Assembly (NCBI GenBank): GCA_965262665.1
Contig: CBDHFR010000003.1
Location: forward strand, 1 to 64,000
DNA: 64,000 bases
Direction of reading: 5' to 3'
Source: CBDBND01 sp965262665
Lineage (GTDB): Bacteria; Pseudomonadota; Alphaproteobacteria; Rhodospirillales; Rhodospirillaceae
The position numbers and the translations under genes are program-made. A model generated the notes under the pieces. It saw nothing but the letters and a program-made list of their open reading frames with translations, was not told the origin of the DNA and did no database searches. Each line of letters opens with the position of its first letter. The stretch's first letter is position 1. Below are positions 17,029 to 25,302 of the stretch, in pieces.

Positions 17029-17529
17029 ATGCGCTCTTTTCTGATTGGTGTAGCCGCTGCCGCCATTGTGTCGGCAACGGGCATTTCAACGACCGATGCC
17101 CAAATGTTCAGCCGGGGCAATGGTTTGATCAACGAAGCTGCTCACGCCCTGGACCGGGGCAAGTGGGATAAAGGTGTTAGCCGGGCACGCCAAGCACTGA
17201 AGTCCGGTGAACTGACCCCCCGTAACGTGCCGGCACCACTCAATAACCTTTGCATCGGTTTGACAGGTCAAGGGTACTACGATGAGGCGCTCGATACCTG
17301 CAACAAGGCAATCGACAAGAGACCGCGGGAATGGAGCTTTTACAACAACCGCGCCAACATCCATTTCCGTCGCGCTCAATATGACCGGGCATTGTCGGAC
17401 TACTATAAGGCACTGACCTACAGTCCGGGCGATGACGTGCTCATCACTAACATCAGCCTGGCTCTAAGAACCCGCAAACGGGCGGCTGAAGAATTGGGCC
17501 GGCAAACCGGTCAAGAACGCGAGAGCTAA
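17029..17529 (+). CDS. Exported TPR protein
   Basis: 166 aa. Signal peptide MRSFLIGVAAAAIVSATGIS with cleavage near TDAQ. Three helix-pair repeats follow (LINEAAHALDRGKWDKGVSR; LCIGLTGQGYYDEALDTCNK; FYNNRANIHFRRAQYDRALS), i.e. tetratricopeptide repeats for protein contacts in the periplasm. An AGGAGG ribosome binding site lies 7 bases upstream. The DUF3500 gene starts 45 bases downstream on the same strand, so the two may be co-transcribed. No partner is evident. Confidence 0.78.
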   Translation: MRSFLIGVAAAAIVSATGISTTDAQMFSRGNGLINEAAHALDRGKWDKGVSRARQALKSGELTPRNVPAPLNNLCIGLTGQGYYDEALDTCNKAIDKRPREWSFYNNRANIHFRRAQYDRALSDYYKALTYSPGDDVLITNISLALRTRKRAAEELGRQTGQERES

Positions 17530-17574
17530 ACGTCCTTTTGTGAAATTTCAAGATAGTTAGGAACGGAGAATCTC

Positions 17575-18642
17575 ATGCGAAGTGCAATTGCGGTTTTTGC
17601 GGTGTGCATTTTTACGTTGCCGATGCAGGCGGCAACTGTAGTGGAAACCTGTACCGTTGCAGCGAGCGCATTTCTATCGTCACTGAGCGATGATCAGCGG
17701 GCAGAGGCCGTGCGAACCTTCGATCACCCGGGCCGCAAAAAGTGGAGCAACTTGCCGGGGGCTCGCCTTCGCGAAGAGGGGCTGGCTTTTGGTGACATGA
17801 ATGAAGAGCAACGAAAGCTCGGTCATCGGCTAGTGCAGTGCGGCCTTTCCAGCCAGGGCTACCAGAAAGCCACCGGCGTTATGCGCATCGACGACTATTT
17901 GTATTCCAAACTGGACGATCCAGAAACTCAAAACGTCATGGATCGTGGTCATGGGTTTTACTGGCTCGGAATTTTTGGTGATCCGGCCGGCGATGCGCCG
18001 TGGGGCTGGCAATTGGATGGTCATCATCTTGGTCTGAACTTCACTGTCGCCAACGGCACCATGGAAGTCACGCCCGCGTTTATTGGGATACAGCCCAATG
18101 AAGTGCCCGACGGGCCCTATGCGGGGTGGCGCATTATGGGAGAAGAAGAAGACAGGGCCCTGGCGGTGATTGGCAGCTTGACTGCATCGCAGCGCACCCG
18201 TGCAATCCTGGCCGACACCGTGCCCGAAGGCATATTTACAGGTCCTGAGCGTGGTGATGCCCTGACAGAAATTGTTGGCCTGCCCGCGTCAGAAATGAAC
18301 GAGGAGCAACGCGTATTGCTCCAACTCCTCATAGATGAATACGTGCGCAACATGGAGCCGGAATCCGCAGACCAATTGCTCGCGCGTATTGCTGCTGACG
18401 GTTCATCAGCGTTGCACTTTGCCTGGATGGGCGGTACTCGACTTGGCGAAGCCTTCTATTATCGCATTCACAGCCCTTCTGTGCTGATCGAGTTTGACCA
18501 TACCGTCAATGTGAACCTTATCCGGGAGGGTATACGCGAGATCGACGTCAACCACATTCACTCTGTCATGCGTCAGCCCGGCCAGGACTACGGCGCCGAC
18601 GCGCTGCGGCGTCATTACGAGGAAAGCCACAGCAGTGATTAA
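17575..18642 (+). CDS. DUF3500 family exported protein
   Basis: 355 aa with a short signal peptide (MRSAIAVFAVCIFTLPMQA). The core matches the DUF3500 family pattern: a helical N-terminal part (AFLSSLSDDQRAEAVRTFDH), then GWQLDGHHLGLNFTV, and a C-terminal FAWMGGTRLGEAFYYRIHSP followed by VLIEFDHT. Family members are secreted or periplasmic and their function is unknown. GGAG lies 6 bases before the ATG. Probably in an operon with the TPR gene upstream; convergent with the dinB remnant. Confidence 0.78.
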   Translation: MRSAIAVFAVCIFTLPMQAATVVETCTVAASAFLSSLSDDQRAEAVRTFDHPGRKKWSNLPGARLREEGLAFGDMNEEQRKLGHRLVQCGLSSQGYQKATGVMRIDDYLYSKLDDPETQNVMDRGHGFYWLGIFGDPAGDAPWGWQLDGHHLGLNFTVANGTMEVTPAFIGIQPNEVPDGPYAGWRIMGEEEDRALAVIGSLTASQRTRAILADTVPEGIFTGPERGDALTEIVGLPASEMNEEQRVLLQLLIDEYVRNMEPESADQLLARIAADGSSALHFAWMGGTRLGEAFYYRIHSPSVLIEFDHTVNVNLIREGIREIDVNHIHSVMRQPGQDYGADALRRHYEESHSSD

Positions 18643-18693
18643 GGCGATTTCTTGTGCTGATGGGTAACCGGGCGCAGTTGGGTATGATCTGTT

Positions 18694-18763
18694 CTTTCCG
18701 AAAACCTCACCCGCCGACCTTGATGACGCAAACTGTCTAGGTGTGGATTAGGTTTTCGGAAAG
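18694..18763. repeat. 14-bp perfect inverted repeat
   Basis: CTTTCCGAAAACCT (18694-18707) and AGGTTTTCGGAAAG (18750-18763), separated by 42 bases. It sits between the convergent DUF3500 and dinB genes. It could be a bidirectional transcription stop with a long loop or the terminal repeats of a ~70-bp mobile remnant. Confidence 0.55.
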
Positions 18764-18787
18764 CACACCAGTGTTAGAGCCGAATAC

Positions 18788-19250
18788 TTATTCCACTTTG
18801 GACGGTCCTTGCCGGCGAAGCTTCGTTCCGAAACTCCGTCCCCTGCGGACTGCGTCTTCACCGAATTTCTCCCGCACCGCGTCGAGGGCCTTATCGACCT
18901 TGCCCTCGGTGGGGGATGCGACACCGAAGAGGTCGCCCTGGCCGGTCGGTCCGGCCGGGCCCAGATCGTGGACACCGATGCCGATCAGGCGAAAGGCCCG
19001 GCCGTCTGTCTCGCGGGTAAGGAGGGGCCCGGCGACCCGGATCATATCCTCCGCCGATTGTGTGGGGTTACTCAGGTGCCGCGTACGCGTGATAGCGCGA
19101 AAGTCTGACGTCTTCAGTTTCAGTGTGACACCTCTGCCAGAGAGGCCGGCTTTCCTCAGGCGCCGCGCCACGGTCTCGGCAAGTTGCCACAGGATGGGGC
19201 GCAGGTCCTCCGCATGGGACAGGTCTTCATCAAGTGTGGTCTCCGAGGAT
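18788..19250 (-). pseudogene. dinB: DNA polymerase IV (DinB), C-terminal fragment
   Basis: The frame begins at the IS6-type remnant as SSETTLDEDLSHAEDLRPIL, then LWQLAETVARRLRKAGLSGR and GVTLKLKTSDF, the little-finger domain of a Y-family translesion polymerase. It ends QGDLFGVASPTEGKVDKALD, then REKFGEDAVRRGRSFGT, a typical DinB C-terminus. The N-terminal ~240 residues with the catalytic palm are missing, so no polymerase is made. Confidence 0.82.
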
Positions 19251-19326
19251 AACGGAAGGGATTTTGCATGGTCTGAGGCTAGGGAAGCTTACTTCCTGGC
19301 TCAAGGCAATTTAGTCTGACAGTGCC
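19251..19326 (-). mobile_element. IS6-type end remnant (type C)
   Basis: 76 bp ending TTTAGTCTGACAGTGCC. It matches the transposase 5' end region of IS6-A (AACGGAAGGGATTTTGCAT) but differs at many bases and has GTGCC rather than ATGCC at the tip, like the fragment ending at 54638. It forms the border between dinB and the ThiF operon fragment. Confidence 0.72.
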
Positions 19327-19356
19327 CTTTTGCTCCTTCCACCTATTCAAGCTCAT
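19327..19356 (-). pseudogene. Start of an unidentified gene downstream of thiF
   Basis: ATG 19356 overlaps the preceding stop as ATGA and encodes MSLNRWKEQK before the IS6 remnant cuts the frame. The 4-base overlap is the main reason to believe it. Confidence 0.3.
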
Positions 19357-19454
19357 TCCTGCACCAGCATGTCGAAATGCTGTGCTTGGGGGTCACCGAA
19401 CGATGCGCCCGCACACCAACCCTCCACGAAGCAGTCTGTGATCGCGGCGGTCAC
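19353..19454 (-). CDS. Small ORF between thiF and a truncated gene
   Basis: 33 aa (VTAAITDCFVEGWCAGASFG, DPQAQHFDMLVQE). GTG 19454 follows directly on the ThiF stop, and the stop overlaps the next ATG as ATGA. This tight packing suggests translational coupling. Not recognised; it could also be the shifted end of the ThiF protein. Confidence 0.35.
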   Translation of the reverse strand: MTAAITDCFVEGWCAGASFGDPQAQHFDMLVQE

Positions 19455-20390
19455 TCATCCCGTCGTTGTCGGCAAGTCCATCGCTTCACCCACGCCCAAC
19501 CTTCTCCCACACTCCCGGCAGTCCGGGTCCTTGCGCGGAACCACGTTCTGCACGGTATGCCGCAGGAAATGATGGTGTTGATACACCGCGTCCCCGCTCT
19601 CCGACCGCAAATCGAGGAAATCGAACACGAAGTCGTTCACCGCCTGTCCCGCAGCCACGGCATTGAGTGTGATCACGCTGGGATCGGGTTCCCTTACTCC
19701 GTAGTCCTGGGCCTTGCGTTCCTCATCCGTCTTCGCCTCGATCGCCAGCTGGGTTCCATCGATCAGCCCGTTGCACCAGAGGCACCCCGTTCCCGGCCGC
19801 AGCTGCCGGACCGCGCACATGGCCTCTTCGATCGAGCCGCCCGCGCCCGGCCTGATCTTGGCGCCCATCTGAACCGCAGGAATCAAATACTGATGCACCA
19901 GCGCGTTCACCACGAGCCGGCCCCGCATCGAGTCCGCCGCCAGGAAAATGAAATCGCAGTCCCGCAGCTTCATCGCGATCGCGTCGTTCGCAACGTCGCC
20001 CCGTATCGCCTCCAGACGGATATCCGGTCTTGCTTCCCGCAGGTGCCGCACGGCGATCTGCGTCTTGAACTGCCCGGTCTCCACATCCGTGGACGTCGCG
20101 CCGACGACCCGGGACAGGTTGGTGTCCTCGATGACGTCGAGATCGACCAGCACAAGCTGTCCGACCCCGAGGCGCGCGAGGTATTCCGCGACCAGGGAGC
20201 CGACGCCACCCAGCCCGACCACCGCCACCTTGCTTGCCCCTAGTACGGCCTGCCCGGCATTGCCGAACATGCGCACCTGCCGATCGAAGCCGGCGCCCGC
20301 CTTGGCCGCCCGCTGCGGGTTGGCATACAGCCTTCTGATGGTCCGTCCGACGATTCGGTACGACCCGAGCGCCCGGCGCGCACCGTCGGG
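19455..20390 (-). pseudogene. ThiF-family E1-like adenylyltransferase, N-terminus removed by IS6
   Basis: The frame is open from the IS6-B border and reads RALGSYRIVGRTIRRLYANP, then FDRQVRMFGNAGQAVLGASK. It then has the nucleotide-binding AVVGLGGVGSLVAEYLARLG, the VDLDVIEDTNLSR segment, and the ATP/Mg-binding ADSMRGR region of ThiF/MoeB/E1 enzymes. Two Cys pairs (CLWC and CRECG) near residues 200 and 255 after Met 20276 suit a structural zinc. These enzymes adenylate the C-terminus of a ubiquitin-like or sulfur-carrier protein. An ATG at 20276 gives 273 aa, but the conserved sequence upstream shows an N-terminal domain was lost. Two tightly spaced ORFs follow. Confidence 0.7.
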
Positions 20391-21194
20391 GGTATTGTCA
20401 CGTTATTGAACGGTCGTGCTGCGAATTGGCATAGAACTCAAGCTCAAGCGGCAGCGGTGACGGTTTGCCACAGGCCCATTGCGTGGTTGCGAAACTGGCG
20501 TAATGTCTTTCGGGATATCAGATGGCGTTGGACGTTGAAGGTGTTGTAGACGGTGGCGTGGGTAGAGAGAAACCGCTGCGCTGATCGAGCCGATTTGAAA
20601 CGCTGCATTCGTCGTTCCCTCTGTCGGACTGGTAAGTGAGAATTTTCGGCTCGGTTGTTCTTCCTGCCACCAAAATCATGGTGCCTGATAAGGCCCAAAT
20701 CCTTCAGAGCAGCACCATAAGATGGCAGTTTGTCTGTGATGAAGGTATCTGGGACAAAGCCTTGCTTTTTCAACAGTTTGCGTATCACCTTGAGCGCTGC
20801 CTTCTTGTTTCTGCGTGACTGAACCAGGATATCCAGCACTTCGCCTTCACTATCGACAGCGCGCCATAGATACATCCGCTTGCCGGCGATGGAAACGAAC
20901 ACCTCATCAAGGTGCCACCGGACGTCCGCTCGAGGGCGCGTTGTCCTCAGTCTCCGGGCATAGGCTTGCCCGAACTTCAGTGCCCAGCGCCGCACCGTTT
21001 CATAAGAAACATCAACACCACGTTGAGCGAGCAGATCCTCAACATCTCGGTAGCTGAGGGGAAACCGGTAATACAGCCAGACAGCGTGCTGAATGATCGC
21101 GGGTGGAAAGCGGTATCGGGAATAGGAGATGTTCTGCATCCAGCGACACTACTGCGCTATCAGCAGCTGGTCACCCTGTTAATGTGACAGTTCC
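20391..21194 (-). mobile_element. IS6-family element, type B copy 3
   Basis: 804 bp. Flanks ccgtcggg and gccaaaca differ. It joins the 5'-truncated ThiF gene to a 3'-truncated MFS gene. Confidence 0.92.
20444..21139 (-). CDS. IS6-family DDE transposase (type B)
   Basis: 231 aa, intact triad. It carries YSRYRFPP and FPLSYRDVE, the same variant as the copy at 47997-48692, whereas the copies at 10285 and 13237 have YARYRFPP and FPVSYRDVE. Confidence 0.92.
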   Translation of the reverse strand: MQNISYSRYRFPPAIIQHAVWLYYRFPLSYRDVEDLLAQRGVDVSYETVRRWALKFGQAYARRLRTTRPRADVRWHLDEVFVSIAGKRMYLWRAVDSEGEVLDILVQSRRNKKAALKVIRKLLKKQGFVPDTFITDKLPSYGAALKDLGLIRHHDFGGRKNNRAENSHLPVRQRERRMQRFKSARSAQRFLSTHATVYNTFNVQRHLISRKTLRQFRNHAMGLWQTVTAAA

Positions 21195-22088
21195 GCCAAA
21201 CATCCGTCCCGCAAATCCTTGCGCCGCACCAGTTTCCATCCCGCCGTCAACGCCGACGGCGACGATCCACAGGGAAAAGAATGTTGTCATTACCAGCAAG
21301 TCACCACGGGAGACAAAGTAGCCCAAACCAGCAATGCTGAGACGCGGGTTTTTGCGAGTTGCACCGAACCCGTCGTGAAATATGTCCCTTAAGGTCTTCC
21401 GCTCTTCCTTGTGTTGTTCGGGGCGCCCGTCCTTCACACCGAGATACGTGATAAATGCGCCAAAGGCGGCGAATGCCGCCATTGTCCATAACGTGTAACG
21501 TCCAGAGGTTATGGGATCATTGCCCTGGCTTTGATAGATGGTCGGCAATTGCGCGAATAGGAACGCACCGATTAAAGACACACCCAGGCCGGTGATAACT
21601 CCATTGATGCTGATCATCTTGCCGCGTGAAGCGTTCTGCGGGTAATCGGCGATGACGGTGCCCAAAATCATGGTGCCCATGGCAAAACCGATACCCATGA
21701 CCACGCGGACCGCGATGTACGGTTCCACCGTGCGGGCCAACGGCCACACGATACAACACAGCGAGATGATAGTGAGCGCACCGATGAAGAGGGGACGGCG
21801 TCCCGATCTGTCCGCCAGTATGCCGAATGGAATGACTAGGCAGAGGGAAACGATTTCAATTAGGACGATCAGATTGCCGGTGAAGTCCCCTTGTTCGGAG
21901 GTCGGCATGCCGAGATGTTCATTGAGGAGGTAGGGTGCGATCACGCCTGACGCGGTGACAAAAATGATCACCGTCATGGCGCAGAAAAACAATGAGATCA
22001 CGTTTATGGGTGCGATTCCCGGCTGCAGCCAGATGGGCCCGAGTCGGCGTTGGCTGCGATCAATCTCAAGGGTCTGTTGTCCGGCCAT
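21195..22088 (-). pseudogene. MFS transporter, C-terminus removed by IS6
   Basis: About 298 native residues from ATG 22088, which follows GGGGGGCAAAGGA. Helices 1-8 of a major facilitator carrier are visible, with the loop motif GILADRSGRRPLFIGALT between helices 2 and 3. The last native residues are GFAGRMFGG, then the frame enters the IS6-B end and stops. Helices 9-12 are missing, so it should not transport. A GTG at 22103 is an alternative start. Confidence 0.78.
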
Positions 22089-22149
22089 TCCTTTGCCCCC
22101 CACTGGTTAGCCGGATCATAACCTTGATTACTGCCGAGGCGAAACAGAC

Positions 22150-22193
22150 CGCCAAAAAGAAAACCCCGTTCCTAAATGCTGTTTGGAACGGGG
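22150..22193 (-). terminator. Rho-independent terminator of ccrM
   Basis: CCCCGTTCC (22164-22172) pairs with GGAACGGGG (22185-22193) around a 12-base loop. On the minus strand the hairpin is followed by TTTTCTTTTT, a strong terminator layout 50 bases after the ccrM stop. Confidence 0.85.
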
Positions 22194-22244
22194 GCTTGAG
22201 GTTGTCTTGGCGTTATCGGTTTTAATTTCTGAAACTCAAAAAAA

Positions 22245-23366
22245 CTATTGCAGCGCTTCTCCCAGTTCGGCGCGTACCTTTTGCCGGAGCACGTCGATGG
22301 CCACCTTGGTGCCCTTCATATCCATGTGCCAGAAGGTCCAACCATTGCAGGCGGGTGCTCCCTGGACTGCCGCCCCCACTTGGTGAATGGAGCCGCGATG
22401 CTCGGCGGATATCAGCGTACCGTCAGCCTTTACTTTTGCGGCGTATCGTCCTGCAACGTCGGTGAGGACGGTTCCCGGCCTAAGGAGACCGCGCTCCACA
22501 ACCGACCCGAACGGTATGCGCGGCTGAGCACGTTTGGACGGCGTATCGAAAAGGGTTTGGTCTTCGATTTTTGTGACCGCTTTAAGACGCTGACGCGCAG
22601 CTTTGATGTAATCCCCATCGCGTTCGATTCCTATGTAAGTGCGTCCCAGCTGTTTGGCGACGGCGCCGGTGGTGCCGGTGCCGAAGAACGGATCGAGCAC
22701 CACGTCGCCGGGCTTCGTCCCGGCAAGAATGACGCGGTAAAGCAGACTTTCCGGTTTTTGTGTCGGATGCAGTTTTGATCCTTCATCGCCTTTTAGCCGC
22801 TCTGCACCGGTGCACAGGGGCAACAACCAGTCGGACCGCATTTGCAGACCCTCATTGAGGTTCTTCATGGCGTCATAGTTGAAGGTGTACTTGGCGTCTT
22901 TGTCTTTGGCCGCCCAAATCAAGGTTTCGTGGGCGTTGGTGAAACGGGTGCCGCGGAAGTTGGGCATGGGATTGGTCTTGCGCCAAATGACGTCGTTCAA
23001 AATCCAATAGCCGATGTCCTGGACGGCCGTACCAACGCGGAAAATGTTGTGGTAACTGCCGATCACCCACAGGGTGCCGGTGTCCTTTAGAACGCGGCGC
23101 GCTGCTGAGAGCCAATCGTGGGTAAAAGAGTCATAGGCTTCAAAGTCGGTGAAGCGATCCCAGGACTCTTCAACGCCATCGACCCGGCTGTTGTCAGGCC
23201 GGTGCAATTCTCCGCCGAGCTGCAAGTTGTACGGTGGATCGGCAAAAATGAGATCGATCGAGTTTTCCGGTAAACCATTCAGAACATCGACGCAATCGCC
23301 GCCGTAAATGACATTGGTCTTGAGCGCGCCCGTTTTTTTGGCGCCATTCGGTTTGCTCTTCGCCAT
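22245..23366 (-). CDS. ccrM: Cell-cycle DNA adenine methyltransferase CcrM (GANTC)
   Basis: 373 aa from ATG 23366 (MAKSKPNG); the frame extends 57 bases upstream to ATG 23423. Motif IV reads FADPPYNLQLGG near residue 42, and motif I reads VLDPFFGTGTTGAVAKQLGR near 225, so it is a beta-class N6-adenine methyltransferase. The C-terminal ~80 residues (RIPFGSVVERGLLRPGTVL, then GSIHQVGAAVQG) form the RAMA-type extension characteristic of CcrM. CcrM methylates GANTC late in the alphaproteobacterial cell cycle. Its upstream region contains GANTC sites and a CtrA-like box. A strong terminator follows. Confidence 0.93.
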   Translation of the reverse strand: MAKSKPNGAKKTGALKTNVIYGGDCVDVLNGLPENSIDLIFADPPYNLQLGGELHRPDNSRVDGVEESWDRFTDFEAYDSFTHDWLSAARRVLKDTGTLWVIGSYHNIFRVGTAVQDIGYWILNDVIWRKTNPMPNFRGTRFTNAHETLIWAAKDKDAKYTFNYDAMKNLNEGLQMRSDWLLPLCTGAERLKGDEGSKLHPTQKPESLLYRVILAGTKPGDVVLDPFFGTGTTGAVAKQLGRTYIGIERDGDYIKAARQRLKAVTKIEDQTLFDTPSKRAQPRIPFGSVVERGLLRPGTVLTDVAGRYAAKVKADGTLISAEHRGSIHQVGAAVQGAPACNGWTFWHMDMKGTKVAIDVLRQKVRAELGEALQ

Positions 23367-23471
23367 GTATGGTGCATCCCCGAAACTTGGAGCGGTGCTC
23401 CCTTTTGGGAGGCTTCTGCCCAAGCGATATCCCCAAAAAATGCAGCCTCGTTTCGCGGGCCGCCTGTGTAT

Positions 23472-23583
23472 GACTCCTATAATAGAATCAATGGGTTAGA
23501 GAATGATTAACAGAGCGTCCACATGTTTTTACACCATGAGTCCCAGGACCCCCACATGTGGGAGTCCGGGAATACTGGGACTC
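23472..23583 (-). promoter_or_regulatory. ccrM upstream region with five GANTC sites
   Basis: GANTC occurs at 23472-23476, 23485-23489, 23538-23542, 23562-23566 and 23579-23583, where about one per 256 bases is expected by chance. On the minus strand a TATTAT hexamer (about 23479-23484) lies between the first two sites and could be the -10 element. The arrangement fits methylation-sensitive expression of ccrM, as known in Caulobacter. Confidence 0.6.
23496..23511 (+). promoter_or_regulatory. CtrA-like binding box
   Basis: TTAG-AGAATGA-TTAAC matches the CtrA consensus TTAA-N7-TTAAC with one mismatch. It lies just upstream of the putative ccrM -10 element, in the position of a CtrA site overlapping -35. 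Confidence 0.55.
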
Positions 23584-23584
23584 A
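23537..23584. repeat. Nested palindrome upstream of ccrM
   Basis: TGAGTCCCAG (23537-23546) pairs perfectly with CTGGGACTCA (23575-23584). Between them lies a 22-bp palindrome with one mismatch centred on CCCACATGTGGG (23551-23562). Each outer arm and one inner arm carry a GANTC site. It could be a terminator for the flavoprotein gene or a methylation-sensitive protein site. Confidence 0.6.
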
Positions 23585-23685
23585 AGATGTGGTAGCTGCG
23601 GCAATAACCTTAGAAGTGTAGGTAGCAGCTGCAAACTTGAGCGGACGTAAGACCAAACTAATTTGGATCCCAACTAGACATGGGC

Positions 23686-25230
23686 TCAAATATCAAAGCT
23701 GAGCATACGGTCGCCCAAAAGGCGGCCGAAGGTCAGTGCTGGGGTTACCAACATACCGCCACAATAGGACCGGCCCATAAACTGATCCGTCCCGAGCAAT
23801 TCACCGGCGGCATAGAGATTGGGGATTGCCGTACCGTCCTGCCGGATGACACGTAATTGAGCATCGACAGCGAGACCGGCCCAACCGATGAGCTGCGAGC
23901 CCTGAATGCGAATGGCGTAGAACGGCGCTTTGGCGATCGGCAGGGGCATATGATCCCGGCCCAGAGCATCCTTGCCACCGTTTTGACCTTGGTTATAGCG
24001 GGCAACGGTTCTGACAAGTCCACTTTTGTCCACACCTGTAATCTCAGCAAGCTCTTCGAGACTGTCGGCTTTGTAGAACATGGGTTGAGCCTCAAAGGCC
24101 TCTTTGATTTCGTCCCGGGTCCAGCCGCCGACCCCCGGTGGCGCCTGGTTGAGAATGGCGTCATCGAACACGGCCCAGCACCGTTCTTCCGGCTGCCGTA
24201 CCAACGCGTGCTCACGAACATCATGGCTCACCATGTCTTCGCGCAGGAATCGCTCCCCATTCATGTTGACATAGATTTCCCAGGGCGGGCGATGCGGTGG
24301 ATAGGAGGTCCAGCGGGCAAGTCTTGGGCTCGGAAAATTGTTGTCCTGAAGGATGCTACCGAAGGACGGCAGGTGATGTTCCCCACCACGCACGTACCCT
24401 CCGGCCGCAGTGCCCAGGGTGATACCGGCACCTTGGCTGTAGGGATAGGACACGTCGCCGTAATCCGTATGATTTTCGAGGTCCTCGACCATTTCGGAAT
24501 TTGATGCATAGCCACCGCAGGACAGAAGAATATTGCGACCGCTGTAGCGTGTCGTCTTGCCGTTCTCGCCGCGGGCCACCACACCGGTGACGGCGCCGTT
24601 GCCTTCCTGGATTAGTTCAATGACCTCGGTGCTGGTACGGACCGTTATCGCACCGCTATCGATATGAGGCTGAATCAGTTTTTCAAGGATTTTGAGTATC
24701 GCAATACCGCCTTCGAGCCCCCAGGCATAGCGGGGCCGGCTGTAAGGTTCATGAGTGGTGCCCGTGACCGGGTGCTCGGGATGAACTTCCAGACCGCTGT
24801 CGGTCAACCAGTCAAAGGTGTCGGCCGCGTTGTAGACGGCCAGACGGACGATCTCAGGGTTCGCCTTATTCTTACTGATACGCATAATGTCGTTGTAGTG
24901 CTCTTCGGGAGAGTCCTTCAGACCCTGCGCTTTTTGCAGTTTTGTTCCGGCCGCGCTCATCTGACCGCCGGACAGGAACAATGTCCCGCCCAATTGCGCC
25001 GCCGCCTCAATGATGAGAACGCGGCCGCCCCGTTTGGCGGCAAAGATGGAGGCGGGCATTCCTGAATTTCCACCTCCGATGACAATGAGGTCGTATTTCT
25101 CCGAGTCATCCGCGGCAACGGCTTTAGAAGCCAGCCCTAACCCGACAGCGGCGGCCCCAACGCCGGAAAGGAAAGTTCTTTTGGATACGTTTGCAGAAAA
25201 CGAACTTTCTGAGTTTTTGGCACGTGTCAT
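23686..25230 (-). CDS. FAD-dependent oxidoreductase with Tat-like signal
   Basis: 514 aa. The N-terminus (ANVSKRTFLSGVGAAAVGLG) is a Tat-like signal with Lys-Arg, then ASKAVAADD. The FAD motif LIVIGGGNSGMPASIFAAKR is near residues 48-67, and the C-terminal PNLYAAGELLGTD with GGMLVTPALTFGRLLGDR closes the fold. It belongs to the fumarate reductase/3-ketosteroid dehydrogenase superfamily. It is the intact paralogue of 15345-16892. The alpha/beta hydrolase gene lies 72 bases upstream on the same strand, so they may be co-expressed in a periplasmic oxidation of an organic compound; that is inference. Confidence 0.8.
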   Translation of the reverse strand: MTRAKNSESSFSANVSKRTFLSGVGAAAVGLGLASKAVAADDSEKYDLIVIGGGNSGMPASIFAAKRGGRVLIIEAAAQLGGTLFLSGGQMSAAGTKLQKAQGLKDSPEEHYNDIMRISKNKANPEIVRLAVYNAADTFDWLTDSGLEVHPEHPVTGTTHEPYSRPRYAWGLEGGIAILKILEKLIQPHIDSGAITVRTSTEVIELIQEGNGAVTGVVARGENGKTTRYSGRNILLSCGGYASNSEMVEDLENHTDYGDVSYPYSQGAGITLGTAAGGYVRGGEHHLPSFGSILQDNNFPSPRLARWTSYPPHRPPWEIYVNMNGERFLREDMVSHDVREHALVRQPEERCWAVFDDAILNQAPPGVGGWTRDEIKEAFEAQPMFYKADSLEELAEITGVDKSGLVRTVARYNQGQNGGKDALGRDHMPLPIAKAPFYAIRIQGSQLIGWAGLAVDAQLRVIRQDGTAIPNLYAAGELLGTDQFMGRSYCGGMLVTPALTFGRLLGDRMLSFDI

Positions 25231-25302
25231 ATCCGGTCTCCCCGTATTGGTTTACCGTTGTGTTTCGCTATTAAGGATGCGCGGACGTCAGAGTTTAGCG
25301 AC

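Noticed and set aside
18741..19319. 192-aa plus-strand ORF opposite dinB
   Set aside because: It is the complement of the dinB C-terminus, which matches a known family in the other direction.
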